DNA from: Hyphomicrobiales bacterium 4NK60-0047b
GTDB taxonomy: Bacteria > Pseudomonadota > Alphaproteobacteria > Rhizobiales > HXMU1428-3
Assembly: GCA_040367435.1 (NCBI GenBank)
Contig: BAABWY010000001.1
Span: 806,001-870,000, forward strand
Direction of reading: 5' to 3'
DNA: 64,000 nt
A program made the position numbers and the translations under genes. The notes under the pieces were generated by a model. That model saw only the letters and a list, made by a program, of their open reading frames with translations. It ran no database searches and was not told the origin of the DNA. This document shows positions 19,536 through 27,706 of this stretch, one piece after another (position 1 is the first letter of the stretch; each line of letters starts with the position of its first letter).

Positions 19536-19736
19536 TTATTCTATCACAGGCCGCGACTCCGGCCCAACTTTTTCGGTTTTTTGTTCTAGACATAGTTGCA
19601 CAGGATCATCTCCCAATGCCCGGTCAAAGCCGTTTTGAATGATATTCCAAACTGTTTGAATTAATTCTGTTTCTGCCTGCTCATCTAAGTCTAGATGAGC
19701 GATGTGATGGCGATATTTTTTAATGTCAGGAGGCAT
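19536..19736 (-). CDS. Small protein upstream of the recombinase
   Basis: A 66-residue acidic/helical protein beginning MPPDIKKYRHHIAHLDLDE and containing ELIQTVWNIIQNGFDRALG. From memory, similar short proteins often precede site-specific recombinases in alphaproteobacterial mobile elements, but I know no assigned function. It is 71 bases before the recombinase on the same strand and is probably co-transcribed. No clear SD is visible. Confidence 0.65.
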   Translation of the reverse strand: MPPDIKKYRHHIAHLDLDEQAETELIQTVWNIIQNGFDRALGDDPVQLCLEQKTEKVGPESRPVIE

Positions 19737-20054
19737 GACGCAATTATCCTTATGCCTGCACCAAGCGCAGGTTCGAGTTGTTTTAATTTTGTGAAAAATA
19801 TTCGCGGAGAAAGTCTCAACGCGTTGATACGGACATGTACCTATCTATTAGATGGTGAAAGCTTAAACCAAAATCAAGATACAATCACCCCATTGATAGG
19901 AATATATTCCCTTGTATTTTAAGAAAAGTCAAGAATAATTGTTGATGGGAGAAAGTACTTTGCAAATTCTTCTAGATGTTGAGCAATATATCACAGACAT
20001 TAAAAATGCAATCCAGGCTTAAAACAGCAGGATAAAAAAATATTTAAGGATGAT
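19737..20054. other. Spacer inside the island
   Basis: No credible gene is seen. It separates the leftward recombinase operon from the rightward DUF4062 gene and should hold divergent promoters. Confidence 0.45.
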
Positions 20055-21050
20055 GTGTTGGATAAACTGTTTCATGTATTTATTAGCTCAACTTACAGTG
20101 ACTTAATTGATGAGCGGAAGAAAGTCAGTGACGCTGTTTCAAAGGCTGGATACGTTGCTGAAGGAATGGAAATATTTCCTGCTTCCAGTCAAAAACAAAT
20201 GGATTTCATAGAGCGAGTTATTGATCGCTGTGATTATTATTTTCTGATAATTGCTGGACGTTATGGATCAGAGGCTGAAGATGGTCAGAGTTATACCGAA
20301 AAAGAATTTCAATATGCTAAATCTAGGAAAATTCCTGTACTTGCCTTCATCAGAAATGACCTTGATAAACTCGAAGTTGAGGATATCGAACAAGATCCTG
20401 AGAAACAGAAAAAATTAGAGAAATTCATTAATTCATTCAAAGATGACACATTGGTAGACTTTTGGTCACAACCTGATGAATTAGCTGTCAAAGCACTAGC
20501 TGCACTCTCACAGGAACGAGCAACGCATGAAGGAATTGGATGGATCAGAGGTGACAGTGCGGCGAGCACAGCTATTCTCACTGAGATAAATGAGCTACGG
20601 AAGGAAAATAGTGAATTAAAAAATGAATTAGCTCAAAGCAAACCATCTCCAATTTTTGAAGAGATAAATCTAGCCCGTTTGGATGAAAATTTCGAAATAC
20701 GTTATAGGATCAGAGGCAATGATAATTATAGCTCAGCATCTCTTTCTTGGCTAACTATATTGGCTGCTACCGGGGCAAATTTTCGAAAACCTTCCAACAC
20801 TTCAAGCCTTGAAGAAGGGCTAAAGAGAGCAATACGAAGAGCAGACGATTTAGGTAACCACCTTAGTATTTCTATAATAGATACGGAAGATAAAGAGCGC
20901 ATTCTCATGCAATTTGAAGCTCTTGGAATAATGAAAGCCAATACTTACAATCTGAAAAATGGCGGGCAAGCCATTTTCCACCAACTGACAGATAATGGAC
21001 TAGCAATAATGCTACGAGAAAATGTTGTAAAATCTACCAAAGAAAATTAA
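20055..21050 (+). CDS. DUF4062-domain protein
   Basis: The first 90 residues are a DUF4062 domain: FHVFISSTYSDLIDERKKV, then EGMEIFPASSQKQMDFIERVID, CDYYFLIIAGRYGS and YTEKEFQYA. This Rossmann-like, TIR-related domain is frequent in NTPase-containing and phage-defence loci. A predicted coiled coil (about 175–200) and a C-terminal half of about 120 residues, possibly winged-helix, follow. The start is GTG at 20055 or TTG at 20058; AAGGA at 20046–20050 fits either. Its role is unknown. A signalling or defence function is inferred from family and context. Confidence 0.8.
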   Translation: MLDKLFHVFISSTYSDLIDERKKVSDAVSKAGYVAEGMEIFPASSQKQMDFIERVIDRCDYYFLIIAGRYGSEAEDGQSYTEKEFQYAKSRKIPVLAFIRNDLDKLEVEDIEQDPEKQKKLEKFINSFKDDTLVDFWSQPDELAVKALAALSQERATHEGIGWIRGDSAASTAILTEINELRKENSELKNELAQSKPSPIFEEINLARLDENFEIRYRIRGNDNYSSASLSWLTILAATGANFRKPSNTSSLEEGLKRAIRRADDLGNHLSISIIDTEDKERILMQFEALGIMKANTYNLKNGGQAIFHQLTDNGLAIMLRENVVKSTKEN

Positions 21051-21108
21051 ATCAATAAATTGGTTACTGTGAGTATAGGTATTTCATAATTCAGTGGAGA
21101 AAAGTTCA

Positions 21109-21342
21109 ATGGCAACAGCATATTTTAACGAAAAAGTAAAAGACCAAAATACGGATATAGAAATGAATATAGAATTTGGTGTCTCTAACTTTTATGTTGG
21201 TTCTGAAGTTCGTGATGGTATTGGAGAAGATAGTATTTATTTCATCGTAGATGGAAAAAATGTCACTATGAACCGTAAAGTTGCAAAACAGTTTGTTGAT
21301 GCAGCCCAAAGTCTTGGAACTTATTATGGATTTAATGAATAA
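21109..21342 (+). CDS. Small hypothetical protein (77 aa)
   Basis: It begins MATAYFNEKVKDQNTD and contains NFYVGSEVRDGIGEDSIYF, a soluble acidic protein with mixed alpha/beta character. I chose the ATG at 21109 since GGAG (21096–21099) stands nine bases before it; a GTG at 21094 is also in frame. It lies 58 bases after the DUF4062 gene on the same strand and may be its partner. I recognise no family. Confidence 0.6.
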   Translation: MATAYFNEKVKDQNTDIEMNIEFGVSNFYVGSEVRDGIGEDSIYFIVDGKNVTMNRKVAKQFVDAAQSLGTYYGFNE

Positions 21343-22290
21343 CTTTCGGTGTACATAGGCATCAAAAAGATTGATTGAAATTTAAAACTTGAGTTTGATC
21401 AGTTTGATGGCAGATAGAAACGATGTAATTGCCAAATAATTTCGCAACGAACTAACCATTTAAGATGCAAAATTCAACATTTATAACGAGTTATTAGAAG
21501 ATCAGTCCTTAGTATCTCTCGTGAATAAATTGACAAAGTTAAACGAGCCGAATTAAACATACGCAAGATGTGTGTGGGTGTCGGACACCCTCACCTCTTG
21601 GAAAGGGAGATGCTGCGCTCTCCCGTTTCATCCCTCTCGCTTTTGGCGCGTTTTGGGTTCAGATGAACCGTCAACGTGCCAAGCAAACAGATCGTTGTTT
21701 GATCCCTCGCAACAAGGCGTTTGTTGCAGCGCCGTTTGGGGATGTTATCGCGCTCCCCAAAACCCCATCGATCAAAGAGCGTTTCGTAGCCCCTTGAAAC
21801 CCCACGACCAGAGCTTGGAGATATGCGTCTCCATCTGGACTAAACCATGCAGGAATTGATGGCTGTTCCATCCCATTATTTTTTTAATTGCATTTTTAAT
21901 TTGAGCATGTGGCGTCAGGTTTATTGTTTATTTTAAGTGTATATATTTTGGCGTTTATTCGCATTTTTATGGCTGTCTTAACGGGCTGGCGTGAACCAAG
22001 CCCTGTAGGTCTTGGCCATGCGGCTTTCATCCCTGACAGGAAAATATGGTGCTGCTAATAGCAGCACGTTTTGTTGTTGGGGAAACCAAGAGGCTTTGCC
22101 TCTTTCTCCCCACAAGTAAAATGGGGCGTAGACCCCGCAACACTGGCCGTGGTTCGCAACCGGCGCATAAGCGCGGTTTGCTGCACCCGCACCACTCAGC
22201 ATTGATTTTTCTTGTCCCCTTCCATCTCCATCCTCGCCGGAAACAGGGTTGCATGTGCAACCCATTTTTTATTGAGAAGAGGAAAAAGAG
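21343..22290. other. Hairpin-dense non-coding region before ardA
   Basis: No convincing gene is present; overlapping short frames here look like by-products of high GC. There are many perfect inverted repeats: GGGAGA/TCTCCC (21605–21624), TTTGGGG/CCCCAAA (21735–21761), nested CCAGA..TGGAGA/TCTCCA..TCTGG (21808–21838), GTGCTGCT/AGCAGCAC (22049–22067), AGAGGC/GCCTCT within GGGGA/TCCCC (about 22080–22112), and GGGTTGCA/TGCAACCC (22246–22263). The GC content is higher than the surroundings. Such regions lead ardA-type genes on plasmids. Confidence 0.6.
22246..22271 (+). terminator. Terminator-like hairpin just before ardA
   Basis: GGGTTGCA–TG–TGCAACCC followed by ATTTTTTATT. It ends 20 bases before the ardA start, so it could end a leader RNA or be part of a single-strand promoter structure. 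Confidence 0.6.
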
Positions 22291-22797
22291 ATGATCCGTT
22301 TATATGCCATTCCCTATGACATGACCGCAGGTGGTTTTTATTTTAACAGCTTAAGCGAATTTGTGATGAATAATGCCAACAACAAAAATGACCAAGGATA
22401 CGCGATAGAGGAATATGAAATTCAGTTTCTTGATGGCGATTTAATTGACGCAAAACTAGCCAAAGCGTGGGGATTAAATCAAGCTAATTTCGCCAGCTTT
22501 TTAGAAAAAGCCGAGCAATGGGAAGAAAGTGATAAAATCTCTTATATCATTGCCGTAGGTGAATGTGGGTATTCTCACAATCAGGTTGTTGATGCACCGG
22601 AAGATATAGACATCACACTGTATGAAATTCAGTTCATGCGAGAACTGGCAGAGCAATTTGTAGATGATGGTTTGTTTGGTGAGATACCAACCGCGCTTGT
22701 AAATTATATTGATTATCAAGCCATCGCACGAGATTTAGAGATGGAATATTCCACGATCAATATCGCCGGAAAATGGTTTATTTATCATTGTGGCTAG
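22291..22797 (+). CDS. ardA: ArdA-like antirestriction protein
   Basis: ArdA proteins are acidic DNA mimics that block type I restriction enzymes and protect incoming element DNA. The 168-residue length is right. The C-terminal half carries the family pattern MRELAEQFVDDGLFGEIP, then YIDYQAIARDLEMEY and a final aromatic-rich strand. The protein is strongly acidic. The SD AGAGGA precedes the ATG. The gene lies behind a hairpin-rich leader and overlaps the convergent recombinase gene by 20 bases. Confidence 0.82.
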   Translation: MIRLYAIPYDMTAGGFYFNSLSEFVMNNANNKNDQGYAIEEYEIQFLDGDLIDAKLAKAWGLNQANFASFLEKAEQWEESDKISYIIAVGECGYSHNQVVDAPEDIDITLYEIQFMRELAEQFVDDGLFGEIPTALVNYIDYQAIARDLEMEYSTINIAGKWFIYHCG

Positions 22798-23353
22798 CAC
22801 TAGAATTTTTCTCTAGGGCGCGCTGCATTGTCCAGATAGAAACATTGTATTCATCGGCAAGTTTTTGCATATCACCCTTGAGGTCTGATAAACGCAGGGC
22901 AGCCATACCAATTTGAGCTTTGGAGAGTTTAGGCGGCCTGCCCAGGCGCGTACCGCGTTTGCGGGTAGCTTCTAGCCCTTCTTTGGTGCGTTTGCAAAGT
23001 AACCTGCGTTCAAACTGCGCCGCAGCGGCCATGATGGTATAGGCGAATTCTCCATGCGGTGTGGCCGTGTCGATACTGAGGGAAATAATCTGAAATGTAA
23101 TGCCGCGTTTTTTAAGCTTTTCTGCGGTGGTGATAGCATCTATAGTAGAGCGAAATGCCCGATCTAAATCCCAGACAACAAGAGTGTCCCCGGCTTTTAA
23201 TTGGGTAAGTAGCTTTTCAAAGACAGGCCGTTTGGCCGAGACAGCAGACAGTGTTTCAATATAAATTTTATCACACATACCGCGCAAACCATCAATTTGG
23301 CGGTCAGGACTTTGTTCACTTTTGGAAACCCGTAAATAGCCTAATTTCTTCAT
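22778..23353 (-). CDS. Small serine recombinase, resolvase/invertase (Hin) family
   Basis: A 191-residue enzyme of DNA invertase/resolvase size. The catalytic serine is in GYLRVSKSEQ (Ser10), followed by GDTLVVWDLDRAFRS, FAYTIMAAAAQFER and RLGRPPKLS, then a C-terminal helix-turn-helix (about 145–180). These match Hin/Pin-type invertases and Tn3-type resolvases equally well. I chose the ATG at 23353 over the GTG at 23359. A 21-bp inverted repeat with one mismatch lies just upstream, at 23397–23417 and 23527–23547, the arrangement expected of an invertible segment. Confidence 0.88.
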   Translation of the reverse strand: MKKLGYLRVSKSEQSPDRQIDGLRGMCDKIYIETLSAVSAKRPVFEKLLTQLKAGDTLVVWDLDRAFRSTIDAITTAEKLKKRGITFQIISLSIDTATPHGEFAYTIMAAAAQFERRLLCKRTKEGLEATRKRGTRLGRPPKLSKAQIGMAALRLSDLKGDMQKLADEYNVSIWTMQRALEKNSSASHNDK

Positions 23354-23396
23354 GTTCACCCCTGCTCGTTTGTTGCTTCAAATCCTCATACACGAG

Positions 23397-23417
23397 CAAA
23401 AATGAACGTTTTTGCTT
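23397..23417 (+). repeat. Left arm of a 21-bp inverted repeat (possible invertase crossover site)
   Basis: It contains GAACGTTTTTGCTT (23404–23417). It is itself part of a dyad AGCAAAAA–TGAACG–TTTTTGCT (23395–23416), like a recombinase site with two half-sites and an asymmetric centre. Confidence 0.75.
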
Positions 23418-23526
23418 CACCTGATTTCTCCAGTTTTACAGTGAAAAGACCTACCGGGTTAAACCCCTAATTTGCTTATATTTTCAACATATATGATAGC
23501 ATATTTTATAGTCATAATGGAAATTT
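23418..23526. promoter_or_regulatory. Possible invertible segment between the repeat arms
   Basis: In the present orientation the minus strand reads GGAG, seven bases, then GTG AAG CAA AAA CGT (GTG at 23420) running into the left arm and toward the recombinase gene. A palindrome GGGTTTAACCC-type element lies at about 23456–23467. If the segment is flipped, this SD and GTG would precede the gene at 23545 in frame. Confidence 0.55.
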
Positions 23527-23547
23527 AAGCAAAAACGTTCCTTTTTG
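23527..23547 (-). repeat. Right arm of the 21-bp inverted repeat
   Basis: AAGCAAAAACGTTC (23527–23540) is the exact reverse complement of 23404–23417. Extending to 23547 gives 20 of 21 matches. The arm ends on the TTG start codon of the next gene. Confidence 0.75.
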
Positions 23548-23910
23548 AATCTGTCTTTTATCAAGTCTAATCAGCTATTTGCAGCGGTTATTGGGGCTTT
23601 TATATGTGTTTTTAGTTCAATGGGCATTAACAAAGCACAGGCCGTTGGATACACAACAAACACTGTTCTTAAAATTATGAGTGACAAGGAATTAAATGCT
23701 TATTTGTCCGGCATTATTGATGGCTTGGCTTACGCCCGTTATGTGCAAGATGGTAAGAAATCATACAAAGGCATGAAGTGTATTTCTGACTGGTTTTACA
23801 AGGACAAAAAGACAATTCCTAAAATCTTGCGAGCTTTCGCACATTTTAAAGATAGCTTTGCCAATTCTGTTGTTGGGGCATTGGCGGCGAAGGAGTGTCC
23901 TCTTCGATGA
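23545..23910 (+). CDS. Small secreted protein, Rap1a-like pattern; start codon possibly phase-variable
   Basis: After a signal peptide (LFAAVIGAFICVFSSMG, cleavage near AQA) comes a domain of about 85 residues with LSGIIDGLAYARYV, MKCISDWFY and VVGALAAKECP. This resembles the two-cysteine Rap1a/Tai-like secreted proteins found in mobile elements. In the present orientation the only in-frame start is TTG at 23545, with no SD, immediately at the end of an inverted repeat. Flipping the segment would give MKQKRSFLNLSF as the N-terminus behind a GGAG SD. The function is unknown. Confidence 0.6.
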   Translation: MNLSFIKSNQLFAAVIGAFICVFSSMGINKAQAVGYTTNTVLKIMSDKELNAYLSGIIDGLAYARYVQDGKKSYKGMKCISDWFYKDKKTIPKILRAFAHFKDSFANSVVGALAAKECPLR

Positions 23911-24614
23911 AACCACAAGAATTAATCCATCTTAAAAATACGTTTTCAGAGCGCGCCCGCATGAAGCACGATCAAAAATTGACCAATCAACGTGAACAAA
24001 TACAAGAAAAACAAAAGCGCAAACAGGCCGAGCGTGATGAAGATTTTGACATGTTTATGACCGTTGTTCTGGCCAGTCAAGATGATATTCAATCCTTTCA
24101 AAATATACTGGATGAATATGAGAGCAAGGCAACAGAACGGATTTTAGACTTACAAAATCAGCTGGATCAGCAACTCATAAAACAACAAGAAATGTTGAAT
24201 AATGCATATGTCTTGCCGGATGGTCGCCGTGTGTTCAAATATAAAAACACAGACAAGATTATTGATGAATTTGGTAAGAAAGTTTCTTCTGACGTTATTG
24301 ATACAGATTTCATCCCTGACCATCACCCTGATGGAGAAACATATCAATCTACATTTGATAATATTTCCAAGACACGCGAACAAAGAAAAGAAGCAATAGA
24401 GTTCCGAGATCGGGTCAATGAAATGCAGGATGAGATTGATCAGGGTAAGGTGTCAGAAGATCGTCTAAATGATTTAAAATCAGAATTTGACGATATAATG
24501 CCAGACAGTTTGCGTCCTGAAGAACATGTACAGCCGGAAAAACCGAGCGTTAATACAACTGCCTCAGAGGTAGAGCAAAAAGCAATCATCCCAACCAACA
24601 ACACTGGTCTTTAA
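23907..24614 (+). CDS. Coiled-coil hypothetical protein (235 aa)
   Basis: A highly charged, Gln/Lys/Asp-rich soluble protein with long coiled-coil stretches (about residues 10–45, 75–100 and 150–195). It starts at an ATGA overlap with the secreted-protein gene, with AAGGAG at about 23890 as SD, so the two are translated together. It has no membrane segment or recognised domain. It converges on the transfer operon with no gap (24614/24615). Confidence 0.65.
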   Translation: MKPQELIHLKNTFSERARMKHDQKLTNQREQIQEKQKRKQAERDEDFDMFMTVVLASQDDIQSFQNILDEYESKATERILDLQNQLDQQLIKQQEMLNNAYVLPDGRRVFKYKNTDKIIDEFGKKVSSDVIDTDFIPDHHPDGETYQSTFDNISKTREQRKEAIEFRDRVNEMQDEIDQGKVSEDRLNDLKSEFDDIMPDSLRPEEHVQPEKPSVNTTASEVEQKAIIPTNNTGL

Positions 24615-25034
24615 TTACTCCGCATCTTCATCATTTGCAATTGAGAGTGAAGCCCCCTCCTCCCCAGACAAAATAGCTTCTACCTGATCTTGAGCAGCAG
24701 CTAAATCCTTATGTAGCCAAGTAATTGACCCTTGGCTTGTGTTAAGCGTGCGGGAATGTATTTCCAATGTCCCAAGCGGCCAAGTTGCAGCAATAGCAAG
24801 GATGGCAGCAATGCAGAAGATGATTTGCTCATACCAATATAAAAGGTCTGCATTGATGAGCATAAAGCCTGCAATCAAAATACTAAGGGCGATCCCCATT
24901 AGAAATAATGGCCGTCTTAAAATCAAATTTTCAATATGTCGGATTTTATAGCGGTGGCCGCGAAAGCCGAGGATTTTTTCTGTCACAAAAATCGGACCGG
25001 ATTGCATGAGGATGGTTTGTGATGTGGTATTCAT
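24615..25034 (-). CDS. Two-helix membrane protein at the end of the coupling-protein operon
   Basis: A 139-residue protein with two adjacent transmembrane helices (about residues 42–62 and 70–90, ILRRPLFLMGIALSILIAG and IIFCIAAILAIAATWPLG) and an acidic tail. The build resembles small PH-like membrane proteins (DUF6232-like), but I am not certain. It is the last gene of a minus-strand operon headed by a charged protein and the coupling protein, which suggests a transfer-related role. Confidence 0.6.
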   Translation of the reverse strand: MNTTSQTILMQSGPIFVTEKILGFRGHRYKIRHIENLILRRPLFLMGIALSILIAGFMLINADLLYWYEQIIFCIAAILAIAATWPLGTLEIHSRTLNTSQGSITWLHKDLAAAQDQVEAILSGEEGASLSIANDEDAE

Positions 25035-25047
25035 TTATTTACTCCTA

Positions 25048-25614
25048 TTATTTAGCGGGATTGCCACAATTTTGAGAGGCAATCAGACGTTGGTTCAATT
25101 GATTTAAGGGTTGAATGGATGCAGGTTCCCAGAACCGCAAACTGGCGGCATAAAGCGCAAGGTCAGTGCGATCCTGTAGGGTTTCAGAAATAACGCAGCC
25201 GCAATACCCTTTTTTAATGGGCAGGGATTTTTTTTTATGTGCAAAGCGTTGTTGCACTTTATTGCGGAGTTCTATTTCAGAAAGAGTGGTAACCGCTTTA
25301 CCAAGCCCTTGCAGGCCTTGCGCAACCTCTTCACCGAATAATTGCAATAGCGGACTGGCAAGCCCCATGACCTGTTGCTGTTTGGCGCGTTCGGCGGCTC
25401 TAAAGGCTTGAATCTCCGAACGGTATTTTTGGTAAAACGCAGTTTTGGCCTTATTCAAGGTTTTTGTGCATGCCGGATACCAAATATTGTCTGTCAGGCG
25501 CGGGGCGATGATGTTGGGGGCAATGATGAAAAAATTGAGACCAAACCAAGCCAGTATGGCAAGAGCCACTGGCATGATTGAATCGATAAAAGGAATATCC
25601 TTGAGGGAAAACAT
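25048..25614 (-). CDS. Single-helix membrane protein of the transfer operon (188 aa)
   Basis: The start MFSLKDIPFIDS at 25614 is supported by the SD TAGGAG on the minus strand; an upstream extension to 25683 has no SD. One transmembrane helix (about residues 13–33) is followed by a soluble domain with a helical AERAKQQQVMGLASPLLQLF stretch and paired cysteines (CGCVI, and C near the end). I recognise no family. Position suggests a partner of the coupling protein. Confidence 0.6.
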   Translation of the reverse strand: MFSLKDIPFIDSIMPVALAILAWFGLNFFIIAPNIIAPRLTDNIWYPACTKTLNKAKTAFYQKYRSEIQAFRAAERAKQQQVMGLASPLLQLFGEEVAQGLQGLGKAVTTLSEIELRNKVQQRFAHKKKSLPIKKGYCGCVISETLQDRTDLALYAASLRFWEPASIQPLNQLNQRLIASQNCGNPAK

Positions 25615-25666
25615 TTTTAAAACTCCTATTGTTTTGAATGTTGTGTGTAAAAAAGTTGAAAGCTGC

Positions 25667-26002
25667 TTATGGCAAAAAATCATCCAAAGTCACTTCAAGC
25701 AGCGCAAAGGTTGGACAATCAGAACGGGGAAATTTATGAGAACCGGTTTCTATATGTTCGAGGCCTGTAATGAGAGAAATATAAGCGCAGCGTTCCAGCC
25801 ACCCGGATTGTTTGGAATAATGCGTATCGAGCAACAAGGCTGGAGAGCCAAACCATAAAAACAGGCCGGGTATGATCACTAGAATTGATGCAATTATGAT
25901 CATGCTGCGCCGAAACGGATCGCGGGTTGTTCGGTTGAAAATGGGGGTTTGAAATAAAGGGGGAGTGTTGCCCGGCTTTTGCCAGAAATTGAATATAGAC
26001 AT
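25667..26002 (-). CDS. Single-helix membrane protein of the transfer operon (111 aa)
   Basis: It begins MSIFNFWQKPGNTPPLF and has one transmembrane helix (about residues 33–55, MIIIASILVIIPGLFLWFG), then a short extracytoplasmic domain. The SD AGGAAAC supports the start. It lies 19 bases after the coupling-protein gene. It is unassigned and probably transfer-related by operon position. Confidence 0.6.
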   Translation of the reverse strand: MSIFNFWQKPGNTPPLFQTPIFNRTTRDPFRRSMIIIASILVIIPGLFLWFGSPALLLDTHYSKQSGWLERCAYISLITGLEHIETGSHKFPRSDCPTFALLEVTLDDFLP

Positions 26003-26021
26003 TATAGTTTCCTGATTTTAT

Positions 26022-27704
26022 CTAAAGGTGAAAACGTACAGGAAGATCATCTTGCGGTGGTGCGCCCGGCACGACACCCGCTTGATTGCGCCACGGCAAC
26101 ACTTGCCGATAGCTCACCAAATCGATCATCACTGTAGGAAGTTGTTTAAAAAATAAAGCCGCCTGAAAATCTTTCATGTGCAAAAAATCGTCTGGGCGAT
26201 AACGGGGCAGGCCTTTTTCTGACATGCCAACAGAGTAAGATTTGTTACTATCCGCTTCAGCACCCTTTGGTAGATTTGTGCTTTCTGACATGACGCTGAT
26301 CTGACCACTACGCTTGGAGTATTCATCTGCGTCTTTGGTGGATGAACATTTCCATGACAGGACGATTTCGGATTGTGTTGTAAAGGCTGAAGCTTCTTCA
26401 CCATATCTACTTTTGTAGCTACTTGTGTCCTGTATATAGCTTAGAAGTTGGGTTCCTAAAGATCGCCCCACATAGAGCGCTGGCAACATACTTGGCAATG
26501 CGCCCTTACTTAAATTGGCAAATTCGTCAGCAATGATACTTAGGCGTGGCTCAAAACTATTTGCCTGTAATGCAAGGTTGGTAATAACCTCAAGACATAG
26601 CCCCGCTGCAATGCCGTGCGTGTCTGATTGTGTGGGATCAGTAACCAACAAGATTGTCATAGGTTTGCGCTTAATATCGCATGGATCAAAATCGGAATAA
26701 ACCGAGTGTTGCCCTAAGTGACTGGCTGGATCGTAAATTTCAAGCGCGTTCTCAACTTCTGATAAGACCGCCTCAAATGTCTTGGCCGCATTTTTCCATT
26801 TACTCAGCATCCGTTTTGCCGCGCCAGAAACACTTTTCTCATATTGATTAAGAGTGGTTAGGTCAGTTAGAAAAGTCCGCAACTGATCATCACCACTGTT
26901 AACTTGCGTATAGAGGTAAGGAAGGTTGCAGCATAACTCTCCGGTGGTGGCTTCTAGAATGGCAGCGCCAACCAGCAGCCAAGTCAACCATTTACGGGCT
27001 TGATTGCGAAAGAAGATATTATCACCACCTGCCCCGCCTTTGGGTTCGGCGATCAGGGTTGAGGCGATCTTCCTTGCTTCATTAATCACAACAGAATTGC
27101 CTTGATCAGCAAATTCCACCAAATGCCCCGCTGGATTAAAATCAGATGGCTGAAACTCAGTCCCACCCATTTGATTTCCTAAATCTATGACCCTCACTTC
27201 TTGGCCAATATTTTGGCGGTGTTTGGCAACAAGACAAGCAGGCTCTTTGCCCTTACCTGTTGCTAGAATATTGCGGTGAGGGCCAAGAGCAAGACAGATC
27301 GGTGCAAAGGACGATTCAGTTTTACCACCACCCGTGGCTGCCCGAAACGATAAATGCGCCGCCCCGCTATAAAACAACATCTTGTCACCGATGGCTCCAA
27401 GGGGAATGCCGTTGCCATCAGGGTTTTCTGTTTTTAGTCCAGCCTGTACAAGCTCATTCAATCCAACATGATCGGTGCGACCATACAGGCCAGTTGGTGT
27501 AGCCGCGCTTTCGAAAAACTTCCGCCAACCCCAGTCCTCAAACAAGGACCAACCAGTTTTAAAAACGCCCAGCAAGAACAGAGCTAGAAAAATCCAACCG
27601 ACCACAGGCGGCAACGGCACTGATTGAGTGAATTGGTAAACGACATAACAAATCGCCGTCACCACCGCTAATTTTACCGTGCCGGACTTTTGCTGATTAC
27701 TCAT
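26022..27704 (-). CDS. Type IV coupling protein (VirD4/TraG-like ATPase)
   Basis: A 560-residue conjugation ATPase that brings the relaxase–DNA complex to a secretion channel. Two N-terminal transmembrane helices (about residues 10–28 and 34–50) precede a Walker A variant ATGGGKTES (about 122–130). The Walker B is SIIADEFANL (about 386–395). A C-terminal segment ends HMKDFQAALFFKQLP. The element encodes no VirB-like channel, so this protein would have to dock on a helper system. It follows a charged protein gene by two bases. Confidence 0.88.
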   Translation of the reverse strand: MSNQQKSGTVKLAVVTAICYVVYQFTQSVPLPPVVGWIFLALFLLGVFKTGWSLFEDWGWRKFFESAATPTGLYGRTDHVGLNELVQAGLKTENPDGNGIPLGAIGDKMLFYSGAAHLSFRAATGGGKTESSFAPICLALGPHRNILATGKGKEPACLVAKHRQNIGQEVRVIDLGNQMGGTEFQPSDFNPAGHLVEFADQGNSVVINEARKIASTLIAEPKGGAGGDNIFFRNQARKWLTWLLVGAAILEATTGELCCNLPYLYTQVNSGDDQLRTFLTDLTTLNQYEKSVSGAAKRMLSKWKNAAKTFEAVLSEVENALEIYDPASHLGQHSVYSDFDPCDIKRKPMTILLVTDPTQSDTHGIAAGLCLEVITNLALQANSFEPRLSIIADEFANLSKGALPSMLPALYVGRSLGTQLLSYIQDTSSYKSRYGEEASAFTTQSEIVLSWKCSSTKDADEYSKRSGQISVMSESTNLPKGAEADSNKSYSVGMSEKGLPRYRPDDFLHMKDFQAALFFKQLPTVMIDLVSYRQVLPWRNQAGVVPGAPPQDDLPVRFHL

Positions 27705-27706
27705 GC

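Noticed and set aside
21940-22290. Retron-like structured RNA
   Set aside because: No reverse transcriptase gene is anywhere in the island.
21570-22294. Several overlapping short frames before ardA on both strands
   Set aside because: They overlap each other and strong hairpins, lack SD sequences and have no protein-like composition. I treat the region as non-coding.
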